Origin: Sinorhizobium glycinis
GTDB lineage: Bacteria > Pseudomonadota > Alphaproteobacteria > Rhizobiales > Rhizobiaceae
NCBI RefSeq assembly: GCF_001651865.1
Contig: NZ_LPUX01000053.1
Location: 1,240,001 to 1,304,000 of the forward strand
Length of the DNA: 64,000 bases
Direction: 5' to 3'
Translations under genes and position numbers: made by a program
Shown here: in pieces, positions 55,916 to 64,000 of the stretch
Numbering within the stretch: the first letter of the stretch is position 1
How the letters are laid out: every line of letters begins with the position of its first letter
Notes under the pieces: model-generated
Databases searched by the model: none
Seen by the model: the letters and a program-made list of their open reading frames with translations, nothing else
Told to the model about the DNA's origin: nothing

Positions 55916-57793
55916 CTACTCGATGTCGTCGCCCGGGACGATATCGCCGTCCTCGGACTCCGCTGCCGCCGGGGCAAGCATCTCCGCCTCCGCCTCCGCG
56001 GCGCGAATGCGCACGTCGGTAATTCTCGCTCCCGGGAAGCGCGCCAGGATCGCCGCGACGTCCGGATCCTGGCGGGCGTCGTTGACGCGCTGCTCCTGGG
56101 CGCGCTGCTCGGCCTCGACCAGCGTCGGCTCGCCCGGCTCGCGGCTGTAGCTGACGACCCAGTGGATGCCGGTCCATTCCTTGAGCTTGACGGCCAGCTC
56201 GTTGAGCAGCGTCTTCGGCGCGTCGTCGGGAAGATTGACGTCGAGCCGGCCGGGCTCGATATGCACGAGCCGCAGGAAGCCGCGCACCAGCGCCTTCAGC
56301 TTGATGTCGCGGTTCTTGGCGCAGAGATCGGCGATGTCGCTCACCGAATTGACGGGAACTTTAGGTTCCGGCCTGGCGGCAGCAGCCGGTGCCGGCCTGC
56401 CTTCAGTCCGGCCGACGCCTATCGGCTGGGCCGCGACATCGGGAACGGCCCGCAGCATGGTGGCGCCGTTGCCGGACGGGCGCTGGACAGGCGCTGCCTC
56501 GACGGAACGGGCCTGCACCGGCTGCCCGGCCTGAGCCTGCGTGCCGCCGCCAGTGCGGGTCGGCGCCGGGCGGCCGTCGCCGGTCTCGCCACCCGAAAGC
56601 TCGAGCAGGCGCCGCGCGGCGTCCTCGGGCGCGGGCAGATGGGCGGCATGGGCGAGCCGGATCAGCACCATCTCGGCGGCACCGGCCGGGCGCGCCGAGC
56701 TTTCCGCCTCCGGAATGCCCTTCAGGAGCATCTGCCAGATGCGCGACAGGGTGGTGACCGCAACGCTGCCGGCGAATTCGGCGCCGCGCCGGCGCTCGAT
56801 CTCGCTCAGCGACTGGTCGTTCGCGGCCTCGGGCACGTATTTCATGCGCGTCACGAGGTGGGTGAAATCGGCAAGGTCGGTCAAGACGACCGTCGGGTTG
56901 GCGCCTGCCTCGTATTGCGCCGCGAATTCTGCGAGCGCGGCCGCGGCGTCGCCCTTGATGACGTGCTCGAAGAGATCGACGATCCGGGCGCGATCGGCAA
57001 GACCGAGCATCGAGCGCACCGTTTCCATCTCGACCGAGCCGCCGCCATGGGCGATCGCCTGGTCGAGCAGCGAGAGGCCGTCGCGCGCCGAACCTTCCGC
57101 CGCACGCGCCACCATGGCCAGCGCCTCCGGCTCGAAGGGCACTGCTTCCTTGTTCAGGATGGTGGAAAAGAGACCGACCAGATCGGAGGCGCTGATGCGC
57201 CTCAAGTCGAAGCGCTGGCAGCGCGACAGGACGGTAATTGGAACCTTACGGATCTCGGTCGTCGCGAAGATGAACTTCACGTGCTCCGGCGGCTCCTCGA
57301 GCGTCTTCAGCAGGCCGTTGAAGGCCTGCGTCGAGAGCATGTGCACTTCGTCGATGATGTAGACCTTGTAGCGCGCCGAGACGGGCCTGTAGCGCACCTG
57401 CTCGATGATCTCGCGGATGTCGTCGATGCCTGTGTGCGAGGCGGCGTCCATCTCGATGACGTCGACATGGCGGCCGTCCATGATCGCCTGGCAATGCTCG
57501 CCCGGAATACGAAGGTCGATCGTCGGCTTGTCGATCTCGGCGGTCTTGTAGTTCAGAGCCCGCGCTAGGATACGCGCCGTCGTCGTCTTGCCGACGCCGC
57601 GCACGCCCGTCAGCATATAGGCCTGGGCGATGCGGCCGGTCTCGAAGGCGTTGGTGAGCGTACGCACCATCGGCTCCTGGCCGACCATCAGGTCGGAGAA
57701 ATCCTTGGGGCGATATTTGCGCGCCAGAACGCGGTAGGCGGCCGGTTTTTCGACGGAGGAAACTGGGGATGTAATGGGCGCTTCGTCGCTCAT
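55916..57793 (-). CDS. dnaX: DNA polymerase III subunits gamma/tau
   Basis: A 625-residue clamp-loader ATPase. Walker A is [20 protein letters not shown] (about residues 58-77), Walker B/DEAD is [10 protein letters not shown], and sensor 1 is [20 protein letters not shown] with the SRC arginine finger. The usual four-cysteine zinc module between Walker A and B is largely lost (only [20 protein letters not shown] keeps a Cys), as is common in alphaproteobacteria. Domain III and a Pro/Ala-rich region precede the tau-specific end. No strong slippery heptamer for gamma was seen. ffs is 48 bp upstream. Confidence 0.97.
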   Translation of the reverse strand: MSDEAPITSPVSSVEKPAAYRVLARKYRPKDFSDLMVGQEPMVRTLTNAFETGRIAQAYMLTGVRGVGKTTTARILARALNYKTAEIDKPTIDLRIPGEHCQAIMDGRHVDVIEMDAASHTGIDDIREIIEQVRYRPVSARYKVYIIDEVHMLSTQAFNGLLKTLEEPPEHVKFIFATTEIRKVPITVLSRCQRFDLRRISASDLVGLFSTILNKEAVPFEPEALAMVARAAEGSARDGLSLLDQAIAHGGGSVEMETVRSMLGLADRARIVDLFEHVIKGDAAAALAEFAAQYEAGANPTVVLTDLADFTHLVTRMKYVPEAANDQSLSEIERRRGAEFAGSVAVTTLSRIWQMLLKGIPEAESSARPAGAAEMVLIRLAHAAHLPAPEDAARRLLELSGGETGDGRPAPTRTGGGTQAQAGQPVQARSVEAAPVQRPSGNGATMLRAVPDVAAQPIGVGRTEGRPAPAAAARPEPKVPVNSVSDIADLCAKNRDIKLKALVRGFLRLVHIEPGRLDVNLPDDAPKTLLNELAVKLKEWTGIHWVVSYSREPGEPTLVEAEQRAQEQRVNDARQDPDVAAILARFPGARITDVRIRAAEAEAEMLAPAAAESEDGDIVPGDDIE

Positions 57794-57840
57794 CGACCCT
57801 GCCGCTGTTCGAACTCTTGTCCCGACAGGACGGAGAAGGT

Positions 57841-57937
57841 GGGAGGCTGGCACGATGACCCGTGCCGGGGCTCGTTAGGGCTGCTTCCTTCCGGACCTGA
57901 CCCGGTTGGCGAGTGGCTCGTCCACCACCAACCTCCC
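57841..57937 (-). ncRNA. ffs: signal recognition particle 4.5S RNA
   Basis: On the minus strand the conserved apical loop ggtcaggtccggaaggaagc followed by agccctaacga is unmistakable: it contains the GGAA tetraloop and the Ffh-binding internal loops. Outer arms gggaggttgg and ccagcctccc close the 97-nt hairpin. It forms the SRP with Ffh for membrane targeting. Location ahead of dnaX is common in alphaproteobacteria. Exact ends are from pairing. Confidence 0.95.
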
Positions 57938-58042
57938 GGCTTCCATATCGGCAATATCTGAAGCAAATGCAAGCCAAGCCGCCAAAAAACTGCTATCGAT
58001 ATAGAATACAACGCGAATCTGCCTACTGCCGAGGAGATTTTC

Positions 58043-58447
58043 TTGACCGATTTCACGCTCGACCAGCGCCTTGAGCACGACGGCATACCGATCGCCTCGA
58101 TCGGCCTCTGCCAGATGCGCCTGATGAACGACCGCCGCTGGCCATGGCTGATCCTCATTCCGCAGCGCGCCGACGTCTCAGAGGTCTTCGAGCTCACGCC
58201 GCTCGATCAGACGATGCTGACCTTCGAGACGAACATGGTGGCGACCGCGCTCAAGAAGGTCACGGGAGCGGAGAAGATCAATATCGGGGCCCTCGGCAAC
58301 ATCGTCCGGCAGCTCCATGTGCATGTCATCGCCCGCCGAGACGGAGATCCGAACTGGCCGGGTCCGGTCTGGGGTTTCGGCAAGGCCGAGCCGTGGCCCG
58401 AAGACGAGCGTCAGGCATTCGCAGCACGTATTCTGGAAAATCTCTGA
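58043..58447 (+). CDS. HIT family hydrolase
   Basis: A 134-residue HIT-fold protein with the catalytic histidine region NIVRQLHVHVIARRDGDPNW (about residues 87-106), where the first His of the usual triad is replaced by Gln-Leu. Opening MTDFTLDQRLEHDGIPIASI is typical of the alphaproteobacterial group. TTG is the start, with AGGAG 8 bp upstream. It hydrolyses or transfers nucleotidyl groups on nucleotides; the substrate is unknown. Two bases before nudC, so co-translated. Confidence 0.9.
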   Translation: MTDFTLDQRLEHDGIPIASIGLCQMRLMNDRRWPWLILIPQRADVSEVFELTPLDQTMLTFETNMVATALKKVTGAEKINIGALGNIVRQLHVHVIARRDGDPNWPGPVWGFGKAEPWPEDERQAFAARILENL

Positions 58448-58449
58448 AC

Positions 58450-59430
58450 ATGACGAAAACGATTTTCGATCTTCACAGCCCCCATCCGGAGCCGAGCACC
58501 TTCGTCGCCTTCGCGGAAAACCATCTCGACCGGCAATCGGAGCATCGCGCCGACGATTGCGTCGAGAAGGCGCTCAAGCATCCGGGCGCGCATTTTCTCG
58601 CCTTTTCCGGCGCGAAGCTGATCGTCAAGCACGACGAGAAGATCATCGATCCGCTCTTTGCGCCCTATGAGCTCGCTGGCCTCGAGCCGACGATCGATGA
58701 GGCGATCCTGCTTGGGTTCCTGCCGAACGGCGAGCCGCGGCTCGCCGTGCCGTCCGGCTTGACCGAGGAGACCGTGCCGGAGCCCTTCAAGATCGCCGAT
58801 GCGCGCATGCTCTACCGGCAGCAGATGCTGCCGGAGGAACTGCTCGGTCAGTTCGCCCAAGGGTCGAGCCTGGTCACCTGGAACGCCAACAATCGCTTCT
58901 GCGGCCGCTGCGGCGGGCCGATGGACGGCGCGGCCGGGGGCTACCGGCGCATCTGCACGGCCTGCGGCCACATGGTCTTCCCGCGCACCGATCCGGTGGT
59001 CATCATGCTGACGGTCGATATCGAGCGCGACCTCTGCCTGCTCGGCCGCAGCCCGCATTTCGCGCCGGGCATGTATTCCTGCCTTGCCGGCTTCGTCGAG
59101 CCCGGCGAGACCATCGAAAACGCCGTGCGCCGCGAGACGCAGGAGGAATCCGGCATCCGCATCGGCCGGGTGCGCTATCATGCCTCTCAGCCCTGGCCGC
59201 TGCCGCATTCGCTGATGATCGGCTGCTATGCCGAGGCGCGATCGACCGTCATCAGGCGCGACGAGCAGGAACTCGAGGACGTGCGCTGGTTCACCCGGGC
59301 GGAGACGGAAGCGATGCTGGAGCGCTCGACCGGGGTCGCCAATACGCCGGATGAGCACATCCCGCCGCCGAAGGGCGCAATCGCTCACCAGCTCATGCGC
59401 GACTGGCTGGCCTGGCCGGAGCGCAGCTGA
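58450..59430 (+). CDS. nudC: NAD(+)/NADH diphosphatase NudC
   Basis: A 326-residue Nudix enzyme that cleaves NADH and removes NAD caps from RNA. A four-cysteine zinc ribbon is present (FCGRCGGPMDGAAGG then ICTACGHMVFPR, about residues 151-178), followed by the Nudix box GFVEPGETIENAVRRETQEE then SGI, and SQPWPLPHSLMIGC, which is the NudC-specific SQPWPFPxS motif. Start MTKTIFDLHSPHPEP. In operon with the HIT gene. Confidence 0.95.
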   Translation: MTKTIFDLHSPHPEPSTFVAFAENHLDRQSEHRADDCVEKALKHPGAHFLAFSGAKLIVKHDEKIIDPLFAPYELAGLEPTIDEAILLGFLPNGEPRLAVPSGLTEETVPEPFKIADARMLYRQQMLPEELLGQFAQGSSLVTWNANNRFCGRCGGPMDGAAGGYRRICTACGHMVFPRTDPVVIMLTVDIERDLCLLGRSPHFAPGMYSCLAGFVEPGETIENAVRRETQEESGIRIGRVRYHASQPWPLPHSLMIGCYAEARSTVIRRDEQELEDVRWFTRAETEAMLERSTGVANTPDEHIPPPKGAIAHQLMRDWLAWPERS

Positions 59431-59450
59431 GCGCGAAGGAGCAGGAAGCG

Positions 59451-59592
59451 GTGTCGCGATCGGAGCGGCTCATCGAGCTCATTCAGGTGAGGCACAGGAC
59501 CAGCAAGAAAGACGCGCACACCCCGCGCGAAGTGCGGCGGAGTGTGGAAGACTTGACGCCGTGCATCCAACGGATGCGCGGCCACACATATA
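59451..59592 (+). pseudogene. possible remnant of a WYL/YafY-type regulator
   Basis: A GTG preceded by aaggagcagg opens VSRSERLIELIQ, which is the usual first dozen residues of YafY/WYL regulators, but the sequence that follows is not family-like in any frame before the DUF1127 gene. It may be a truncated 5' end left by deletion, or coincidence. Confidence 0.25.
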
Positions 59593-59730
59593 TTAGCGGC
59601 CGTAGACGGCAGCCTGAATCTGGGAACGGGAAAGACCGATATCGCTCAGCGCGTGGTCGTCCAGAGCGTTCAGCTCGCGTACCGCACGGCGCAACTTTGC
59701 GTATTCCATGATCTTCTGACGGATCTTCAT
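59593..59730 (-). CDS. DUF1127 (YjiS-like) small protein
   Basis: A 45-residue protein: MKIRQKIMEYAKLRRAVREL, NALDDHALSDIGLSRSQIQA and AVYGR. The LxxLDDHxLxDIGLSRxxI core is the DUF1127 signature. Small DUF1127 proteins of rhizobia bind RNA or affect phosphate, carbon and nodulation-related regulation in some species. A long AT-rich leader precedes it on its strand. Confidence 0.92.
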   Translation of the reverse strand: MKIRQKIMEYAKLRRAVRELNALDDHALSDIGLSRSQIQAAVYGR

Positions 59731-60255
59731 TTTTGACACTCCATTTTCTTTTTCTTGACGAAGGTCAAATAGGCATTTGCCTAAGATTTAAGTAGTTCCA
59801 TGATTGCAGATTAGGCATGCGCTGGACGCGTAGCCGGTTAACGGCAGTCGCCGCATTCCGCGTTGCGTCGGCATGGCACTATCGCGAACCGCACATTGAC
59901 GGGATTTGAGAGTGCTGCGCTGAACTTTGCTCGTCTGAGCAAGCTTCCCTCGCGCAATGCCTCTTGGCACCCCATGCAATGGGTCATCCTCGGGCTTGAC
60001 CCGAGGATCCAGTCGCAAGCCCCGCTGCTGACTGCGATCCTGGCCAGCGTGACTTGGATCCTCGGGTCAAGCCCGAGGATGACGGAGGGGGAGGCTGGCG
60101 GCGGGTATGGCGAATCTTGAGAGAAGGTGCCGGGGACGATCTCCGCTTTCGGAGCGCGCAGCATCCAATGAACTCATGCGACTTGCCTCAAGACCGGCAC
60201 AGATCTCTGGATCTGGCACTAAGCCAATCGCGCGGCATCATCCCGGCGCCGCCGC
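59731..60255. other. 525-bp intergenic region with a palindromic repeat pair
   Basis: This contains the DUF1127 promoter region (aaggtcaaataggcatttgc near 59761-59780) and the inverted 29-bp palindromes at 59983-60083. No further gene is supported in it. Confidence 0.5.
59983..60083. repeat. inverted pair of 29-bp palindromic repeats (gene-less copy)
   Basis: One copy at 59983-60011 and its inverse at 60055-60083 enclose 43 bp. They are identical in core to those around the GIY-YIG gene at 5781-6150, and preceded by the same caatggg as the copy at 9363. Confidence 0.85.
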
Positions 60256-61110
60256 TCAGAGCACGCCACGCATCGGATGCGCCTTGTACGTCCCGAGAAT
60301 GCGGACGTTCTCCGAGAAGAAGCGCAGCTCGTCCATAGCGTGGCGGACGCCCTCGTCGTCCGGATGGCCCTCGATATCCGCATAGAACTGCGTCGCCACG
60401 AACTTGCCGCCGAGCTGGTAGCTTTCGAGCTTCGTCATGTTGATGCCGTTGGTGGCAAAGCCGCCCATCGCCTTGTATAGGGCGGCCGGGATGTTGCGTA
60501 CGTTGAAGACGAAGGTGGTGATGATCAGCTCGTCTTTCGACTTGCGCGTTGTCCGCTGATCCTCGCGCGACAGCACGACAAAACGCGTGACGTTGCTGTC
60601 GGTGTCCTCGACGTTCTCGGCGAGGATCTCCAGACCGTAGAGATCGGCGGCAAGCCGCGGGGCGAGCGCCGCCATCGAGCGGTCGCCGGTCTCGGCAACC
60701 AGCTTGGCGGCACCGGCCGTATCGCCCGCGACGATCGGCTTCCAGCGATTGGCGCGGACGATCTTGCGGCACTGGCCGAGCGCATGGATATGGCTGTGTA
60801 CGGTGCGGATCTCATCGTGCTTGACGCCCGGAAGCACCATCAGCTGGAAGCGGATCGGCATGAAATATTCGCCGACGATGTGCAGGCGCGATTCGGGCAG
60901 CAGGTGGTGGATGTCGGCGACACGGCCGGCAATCGTGTTCTCGATCGGGATCATGCCGAGATCGGCATCGCCGTTCTCGACCGCCAGAAAGGCGTCCTCG
61001 AAGGTCTGGCAGGGCAAGGGTTCCATGGACGGGAACATGTCCCGGCAAGCCATGTCGGAATTGGCGCCGAAGTCGCCCTGGAAGGCAATCCTGTTGGTCT
61101 TGACGGTCAC
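60256..61110 (-). CDS. pheA: prephenate dehydratase
   Basis: A 284-residue enzyme that converts prephenate to phenylpyruvate in phenylalanine synthesis. Catalytic domain: RIAFQGDFGANSDMACRD (N-terminal), MIPIENTIAGRVADIHHLLP and SNVTRFVVLSR (the essential Thr-Arg-Phe). The C-terminal ACT domain for Phe feedback has GGFATNGINMTKLESYQLGG. GTG start. Followed by nothing on its strand; kdsB is 13 bp upstream, so the two are one operon. Confidence 0.96.
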   Translation of the reverse strand: MTVKTNRIAFQGDFGANSDMACRDMFPSMEPLPCQTFEDAFLAVENGDADLGMIPIENTIAGRVADIHHLLPESRLHIVGEYFMPIRFQLMVLPGVKHDEIRTVHSHIHALGQCRKIVRANRWKPIVAGDTAGAAKLVAETGDRSMAALAPRLAADLYGLEILAENVEDTDSNVTRFVVLSREDQRTTRKSKDELIITTFVFNVRNIPAALYKAMGGFATNGINMTKLESYQLGGKFVATQFYADIEGHPDDEGVRHAMDELRFFSENVRILGTYKAHPMRGVL

Positions 61111-61123
61111 TTTGGCTTTCCTT

Positions 61124-61873
61124 TCAAGCCGAGAGTATGCGGCGGGCTTTCTCGAGGTCGGCCGGCGTGTCGACACCCAGCGGCACGGAATTGACGATCT
61201 CGACGTCGATGCGCATGCCGGCTTCGAGCGCCCGCAACTGTTCGAGCGATTCGCGCATTTCGAGCGTTGAAGGCTTGAGCGACACGAAGGTCTCGAGTGC
61301 CCTGCGCCGGTAGGCGTAGAGGCCGATATGATGGTAGAGCGGCCCGGCGCCATGCGGCGCCGTCGCGCGGGTGAAATAAAGGGCGCGCAGGCGGCTCTCC
61401 GACAGCGGCGAGCCGACCACCTTGACGACGTTGGGATTGGTCTTCTCGTGCTCGTCGGTGATTTCCACCGTCAGCGTGGCGATGTCGGTTGCCGCGTCTT
61501 CGAGCGGCTTCAGCGCCGCGCGGATCGGGCCGGGCTCGATGGTCGGCAGGTCGCCCTGGACATTGATGACGATCTCGGCCTCGCCATCCGGGTCGGCCTT
61601 CATGAGCGCCTCGTAGATCCGGTCGGAGCCGGACTGATGATCGACACGCGTCATGATTGCTTCGAAGCCGGCGTCGCGCACCGCCTCGAAGACTTGCCCG
61701 TCATCGACGGCGACGACGATCCGGCCGACATCGGCCTCCGCTGCGCGCCTGGCGACCTGGACAATCATCGGCAGTCCGCAGATGTCGGCAAGCGGCTTGC
61801 CCGGCAGGCGCGTCGACGCCATGCGCGCCGGAATGAGCACGAGGGCTTTGCCCGAATTTTCACGATTCATCAT
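61124..61873 (-). CDS. kdsB: 3-deoxy-manno-octulosonate cytidylyltransferase (CMP-KDO synthetase)
   Basis: A 249-residue enzyme that activates KDO with CTP for lipopolysaccharide inner core. The nucleotide-binding N-terminus is [20 protein letters not shown]. Further marks are [42 protein letters not shown] and [20 protein letters not shown]. Divergent from cycM. Upstream of pheA. Confidence 0.96.
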   Translation of the reverse strand: MMNRENSGKALVLIPARMASTRLPGKPLADICGLPMIVQVARRAAEADVGRIVVAVDDGQVFEAVRDAGFEAIMTRVDHQSGSDRIYEALMKADPDGEAEIVINVQGDLPTIEPGPIRAALKPLEDAATDIATLTVEITDEHEKTNPNVVKVVGSPLSESRLRALYFTRATAPHGAGPLYHHIGLYAYRRRALETFVSLKPSTLEMRESLEQLRALEAGMRIDVEIVNSVPLGVDTPADLEKARRILSA

Positions 61874-62026
61874 CTTGCCTTCAAAAACCCCGCAGAAAGT
61901 GTCAAAAGGTCTCACTTCGGGGTCGATAATCTCTGTTGCAACGCAGAGCCAAAAGACATAGGTTCCGCGCGATTTCAAGATGGGCCGGGTTTTTGTTTGC
62001 GCCGGTGGCAAAGGGAGCGTTTGCAG

Positions 62027-62674
62027 ATGAATCCATATGTGAACATGGGTGTGGGTGCCTTGCTGGGTACGGTCTTCGTGCTGATGACCGTGTCCATTGC
62101 TTCTGAAGGCATTTTCCATTCCGAAGCTCCCGAGAAGGAAGGCTTTGCGATCGTCGCCGAGGAACCGGCGGGCGAAGCCGGTGCCGGCGCCGGCGAAGAA
62201 GCAAAGCCGGAGCCTATCGGCCCGCTGCTCGCCAAGGCCGACGCGAGCGCCGGCGAAGCCGTCTTCAAGAAATGCGCAAGCTGTCACACCATCGAGAAGG
62301 GCGGACCGAACAAGGTCGGCCCCAATCTCTGGAGCGTCGTCAACCGCCCGGTCGCCTCGCATGAGGGCTTCTCCTACTCGGCCGGCATGAAGACCTTTTC
62401 CGAAGGCGGCAAGGTCGTTTGGGACTACGATCACCTGAGCTACTTCCTCGAAGCGCCGAAGAAGCATGTGCCGGGCACGGCCATGGGCTTTGCCGGCCTG
62501 AAAAAGCCGGACGAGCGCGCCAACCTGCTCGCCTGGCTGCGCGAACAGGCGGACAGCCCGGCCCCGCTGCCGGCGGCGGATGCCACCGGCGCGACGGAAG
62601 CAGCCCCGGCGGCCGCCCCTGCCGACGGTGGACAGGCGGCAGCTCCCGCTCCGGCTCCGGCCCCGGCAAACTAA
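62027..62674 (+). CDS. cycM: membrane-anchored cytochrome c (CycM-type)
   Basis: A 215-residue c-type cytochrome. An uncleaved N-terminal anchor ([16 protein letters not shown], about 9-25) is followed by an Ala/Glu/Pro linker and a class I cytochrome domain with heme motif CASCH (about residues 83-87) and Met ligand in [12 protein letters not shown] (about 150). The C-terminal tail is Ala/Pro-rich. CycM carries electrons to cytochrome aa3 oxidase in rhizobia. AAGGGAG ribosome site. Terminator follows. Confidence 0.94.
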   Translation: MNPYVNMGVGALLGTVFVLMTVSIASEGIFHSEAPEKEGFAIVAEEPAGEAGAGAGEEAKPEPIGPLLAKADASAGEAVFKKCASCHTIEKGGPNKVGPNLWSVVNRPVASHEGFSYSAGMKTFSEGGKVVWDYDHLSYFLEAPKKHVPGTAMGFAGLKKPDERANLLAWLREQADSPAPLPAADATGATEAAPAAAPADGGQAAAPAPAPAPAN

Positions 62675-62696
62675 GCGCTCGATATTTCTCAAGGAG

Positions 62697-62721
62697 AGCC
62701 CGGTCACCGACCGGGCTTTTT
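62697..62721 (+). terminator. intrinsic terminator after cycM
   Basis: agcccggt-cacc-gaccgggct followed by five T. It sits about 25 bp after the cycM stop and 190 bp before the aminotransferase start. Confidence 0.9.
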
Positions 62722-62908
62722 CTATCCGATCAGACGCGGTCCCGGAGAAACGTCGGAAACCTTCGCGCCGATGCCGCGCCTATCGGATTTTTCCTCGGCG
62801 ATGCTAATATCCCTGCAACTGACAATGTAACCAAATGCAATCCGATCCGACCAGGTCCCCTCTTCATGTGCGCGGGACGGCCGTTCGGAACGAAGGAGCG
62901 GACGATAG

Positions 62909-64000
62909 ATGACCAGCGGCGGTAGAGACACTTTCCTCATCGAGACACATCCGAGCCCCATGGCAGCGGGCGAGCGCGAGGCCTTGCTGCAGAACCCGGG
63001 CTTCGGCCGCGTTCTCACCGATCACATGGCGACGATCCGTTATTCGGAGGGACGCGGCTGGCATGACGCCAGGATCGAGCCGCGGAAGGCTTTCGACCTC
63101 AGCCCGTCGACGGTGGTGCTGCACTACGCCCAGGAGATCTTCGAAGGCATGAAGGCCTATCGCCTGCCCGACGGCGGTGCAACACTGTTCCGGCCTGACG
63201 CCAATGCGCGCCGTTTCACGAACTCCGCCAATCGCCTGGCCATGGCTCCTCTGCCGGAAGAACTGTTCGTAGAATCCGTGCGCGCACTGGTCAGGACGGA
63301 CCGCGACTGGATTCCGGCGGCCGAAGGTGCCTCGCTCTATCTCCGGCCGTTCATGATCGCCACGGAAGCGATCCTCGGCGTGAAGCCGTCGTCCGACTAT
63401 CTCTATTGCGTCATCGCCTCGCCGGTTGGTTCCTACTTCAAGGGCGGCGCACCGGCGGTGACCCTCTGGGTCTCAGAGCATTACACGCGAGCCGCCCCCG
63501 GCGGCACCGGCGAGGCGAAATGCGGCGGCAACTATGCGGCAAGCCTCGCCGCACAGGCCGAAGCGACCCGCGAGGGTTGCGACCAGGTCGTCTTCCTCGA
63601 TGCCGTCGAGAAACGCTGGATCGAGGAGCTCGGCGGCATGAACGTCTTTTTCGTCTTCGAAGACGGCTCGCTGCAGACGCCGCCGCTCACCGGCACGATC
63701 CTACCCGGCATCACCCGCGATTCGCTGATCACGCTTGCCCGCGACCTGGGGCCCGCGGTGCGCGAGGAGCCCTATTCAATCGACCAGTGGCAGGCGGACG
63801 CGGAGAGCGGCCGGCTGACCGAGGCCTTCGCTTGCGGCACTGCCGCGGTGGTCACGCCGATCGGCAAGGTGAAGGGCCGGACGCGCAGCTTCACAATCGG
63901 CGACGGCGGAGCCGGCCCGGTGGCCGGACGGCTGAAGACAGCGCTGCTCGACATCCAGAACGGCCGCGCGCCCGACCGGCACGGATGGCTGGATCGGCTG
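62909..64000 (+). CDS. ilvE: branched-chain amino acid aminotransferase (3' end beyond the window)
   Basis: The frame runs from ATG (MTSGGRDTFLIETHPSPMAA) to the window edge, 364 codons, a few short of the typical length. It is a fold type IV PLP enzyme (class II branched-chain aminotransferase). Family marks are HYAQEIFEGMKAYRLPDGGA, YLRPFMIATEAILGVKPSSD, the PLP lysine in GEAKCGGNYAASLAAQAEAT (about residue 204), and ELGGMNVFFVFEDGSLQTPP. It transfers amino groups between glutamate and Leu, Ile or Val. Confidence 0.96.
   Translation, partial: MTSGGRDTFLIETHPSPMAAGEREALLQNPGFGRVLTDHMATIRYSEGRGWHDARIEPRKAFDLSPSTVVLHYAQEIFEGMKAYRLPDGGATLFRPDANARRFTNSANRLAMAPLPEELFVESVRALVRTDRDWIPAAEGASLYLRPFMIATEAILGVKPSSDYLYCVIASPVGSYFKGGAPAVTLWVSEHYTRAAPGGTGEAKCGGNYAASLAAQAEATREGCDQVVFLDAVEKRWIEELGGMNVFFVFEDGSLQTPPLTGTILPGITRDSLITLARDLGPAVREEPYSIDQWQADAESGRLTEAFACGTAAVVTPIGKVKGRTRSFTIGDGGAGPVAGRLKTALLDIQNGRAPDRHGWLDRL

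Noticed and set aside
55916..57793. Programmed frameshift in dnaX for a gamma subunit
   Set aside because: No A-AAA-AAG-type slippery heptamer followed by a stem was found in the sequence.

Overview
This is a GC-rich alphaproteobacterial chromosome segment. Gene order and protein sequence point to Sinorhizobium/Ensifer or a very close rhizobial relative. Supporting signs are the irr-fabA-fabB-fabI block, a class II (CP4-like) EPSP synthase next to cmk and rpsA, ffs-dnaX-ybaB-recR, rimP-nusA-ylxR-infB-rbfA-truB-rpsO-pnp, and abundant short palindromic intergenic repeats of the kind known from sinorhizobia (RIME-like elements). Species assignment is inference.

Layout. 1-13.9 kb: the edge of a histone-deacetylase-family gene, a GNAT/XRE-cupin pair diverging from an MFS transporter, lepA, a small accessory patch (a frameshifted gene, a tiny DNA-binding-like gene, a GIY-YIG nuclease between inverted palindromes), acetyltransferases, GFA, DoxX, a Rdx/SelW-like protein with YqaA, ribonuclease D, a hydroxyacid dehydrogenase and a membrane adenylate cyclase. 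13.96-23.22 kb: a 9.26-kb genomic island inserted in the 3' end of tRNA-Leu(CAG), bounded by a 27-bp direct repeat. It has a tyrosine integrase beside the tRNA, a serine recombinase, several unrecognised genes, a tandem-repeat exported protein, and a divergent pair of a ComEC-like metallo-beta-lactamase-fold protein and a four-helix membrane protein. 23.6-34.8 kb: a Gly/Tyr-rich exported protein, a DUF6665-like protein, a large low-complexity protein, then rpsA-cmk-(M15-like)-aroA on the minus strand, a TIGR02300 protein, tRNA-Ala, a YdcF-like protein, a TRIC channel and irr. 35.1-37.7 kb: fabA-fabB-fabI. 37.8-51.3 kb: a minus-strand translation/RNA block. 51.5-64 kb: an EntS-like exporter, a lytic transglycosylase, recR-ybaB-dnaX-ffs, HIT and NudC, a DUF1127 peptide, pheA-kdsB, cycM and the start of a branched-chain aminotransferase.

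Most of the window is conserved core (translation, RNA turnover, fatty acid, aromatic amino acid and LPS sugar synthesis). The novelty is in the tRNA-Leu island and in the repeats. The two observations I rate highest are the divergent MBL-fold/4TM pair on the island, a candidate defence or effector cassette, and the GIY-YIG gene enclosed by inverted 29-bp palindromes that recur twice elsewhere as gene-less inverted pairs, which looks like an autonomous/non-autonomous element family. Several genes carry apparent single-base frameshifts at homopolymers (4809-5377, the integrase N-terminus, the M15-like gene). These could be real decay, recoding or assembly error.
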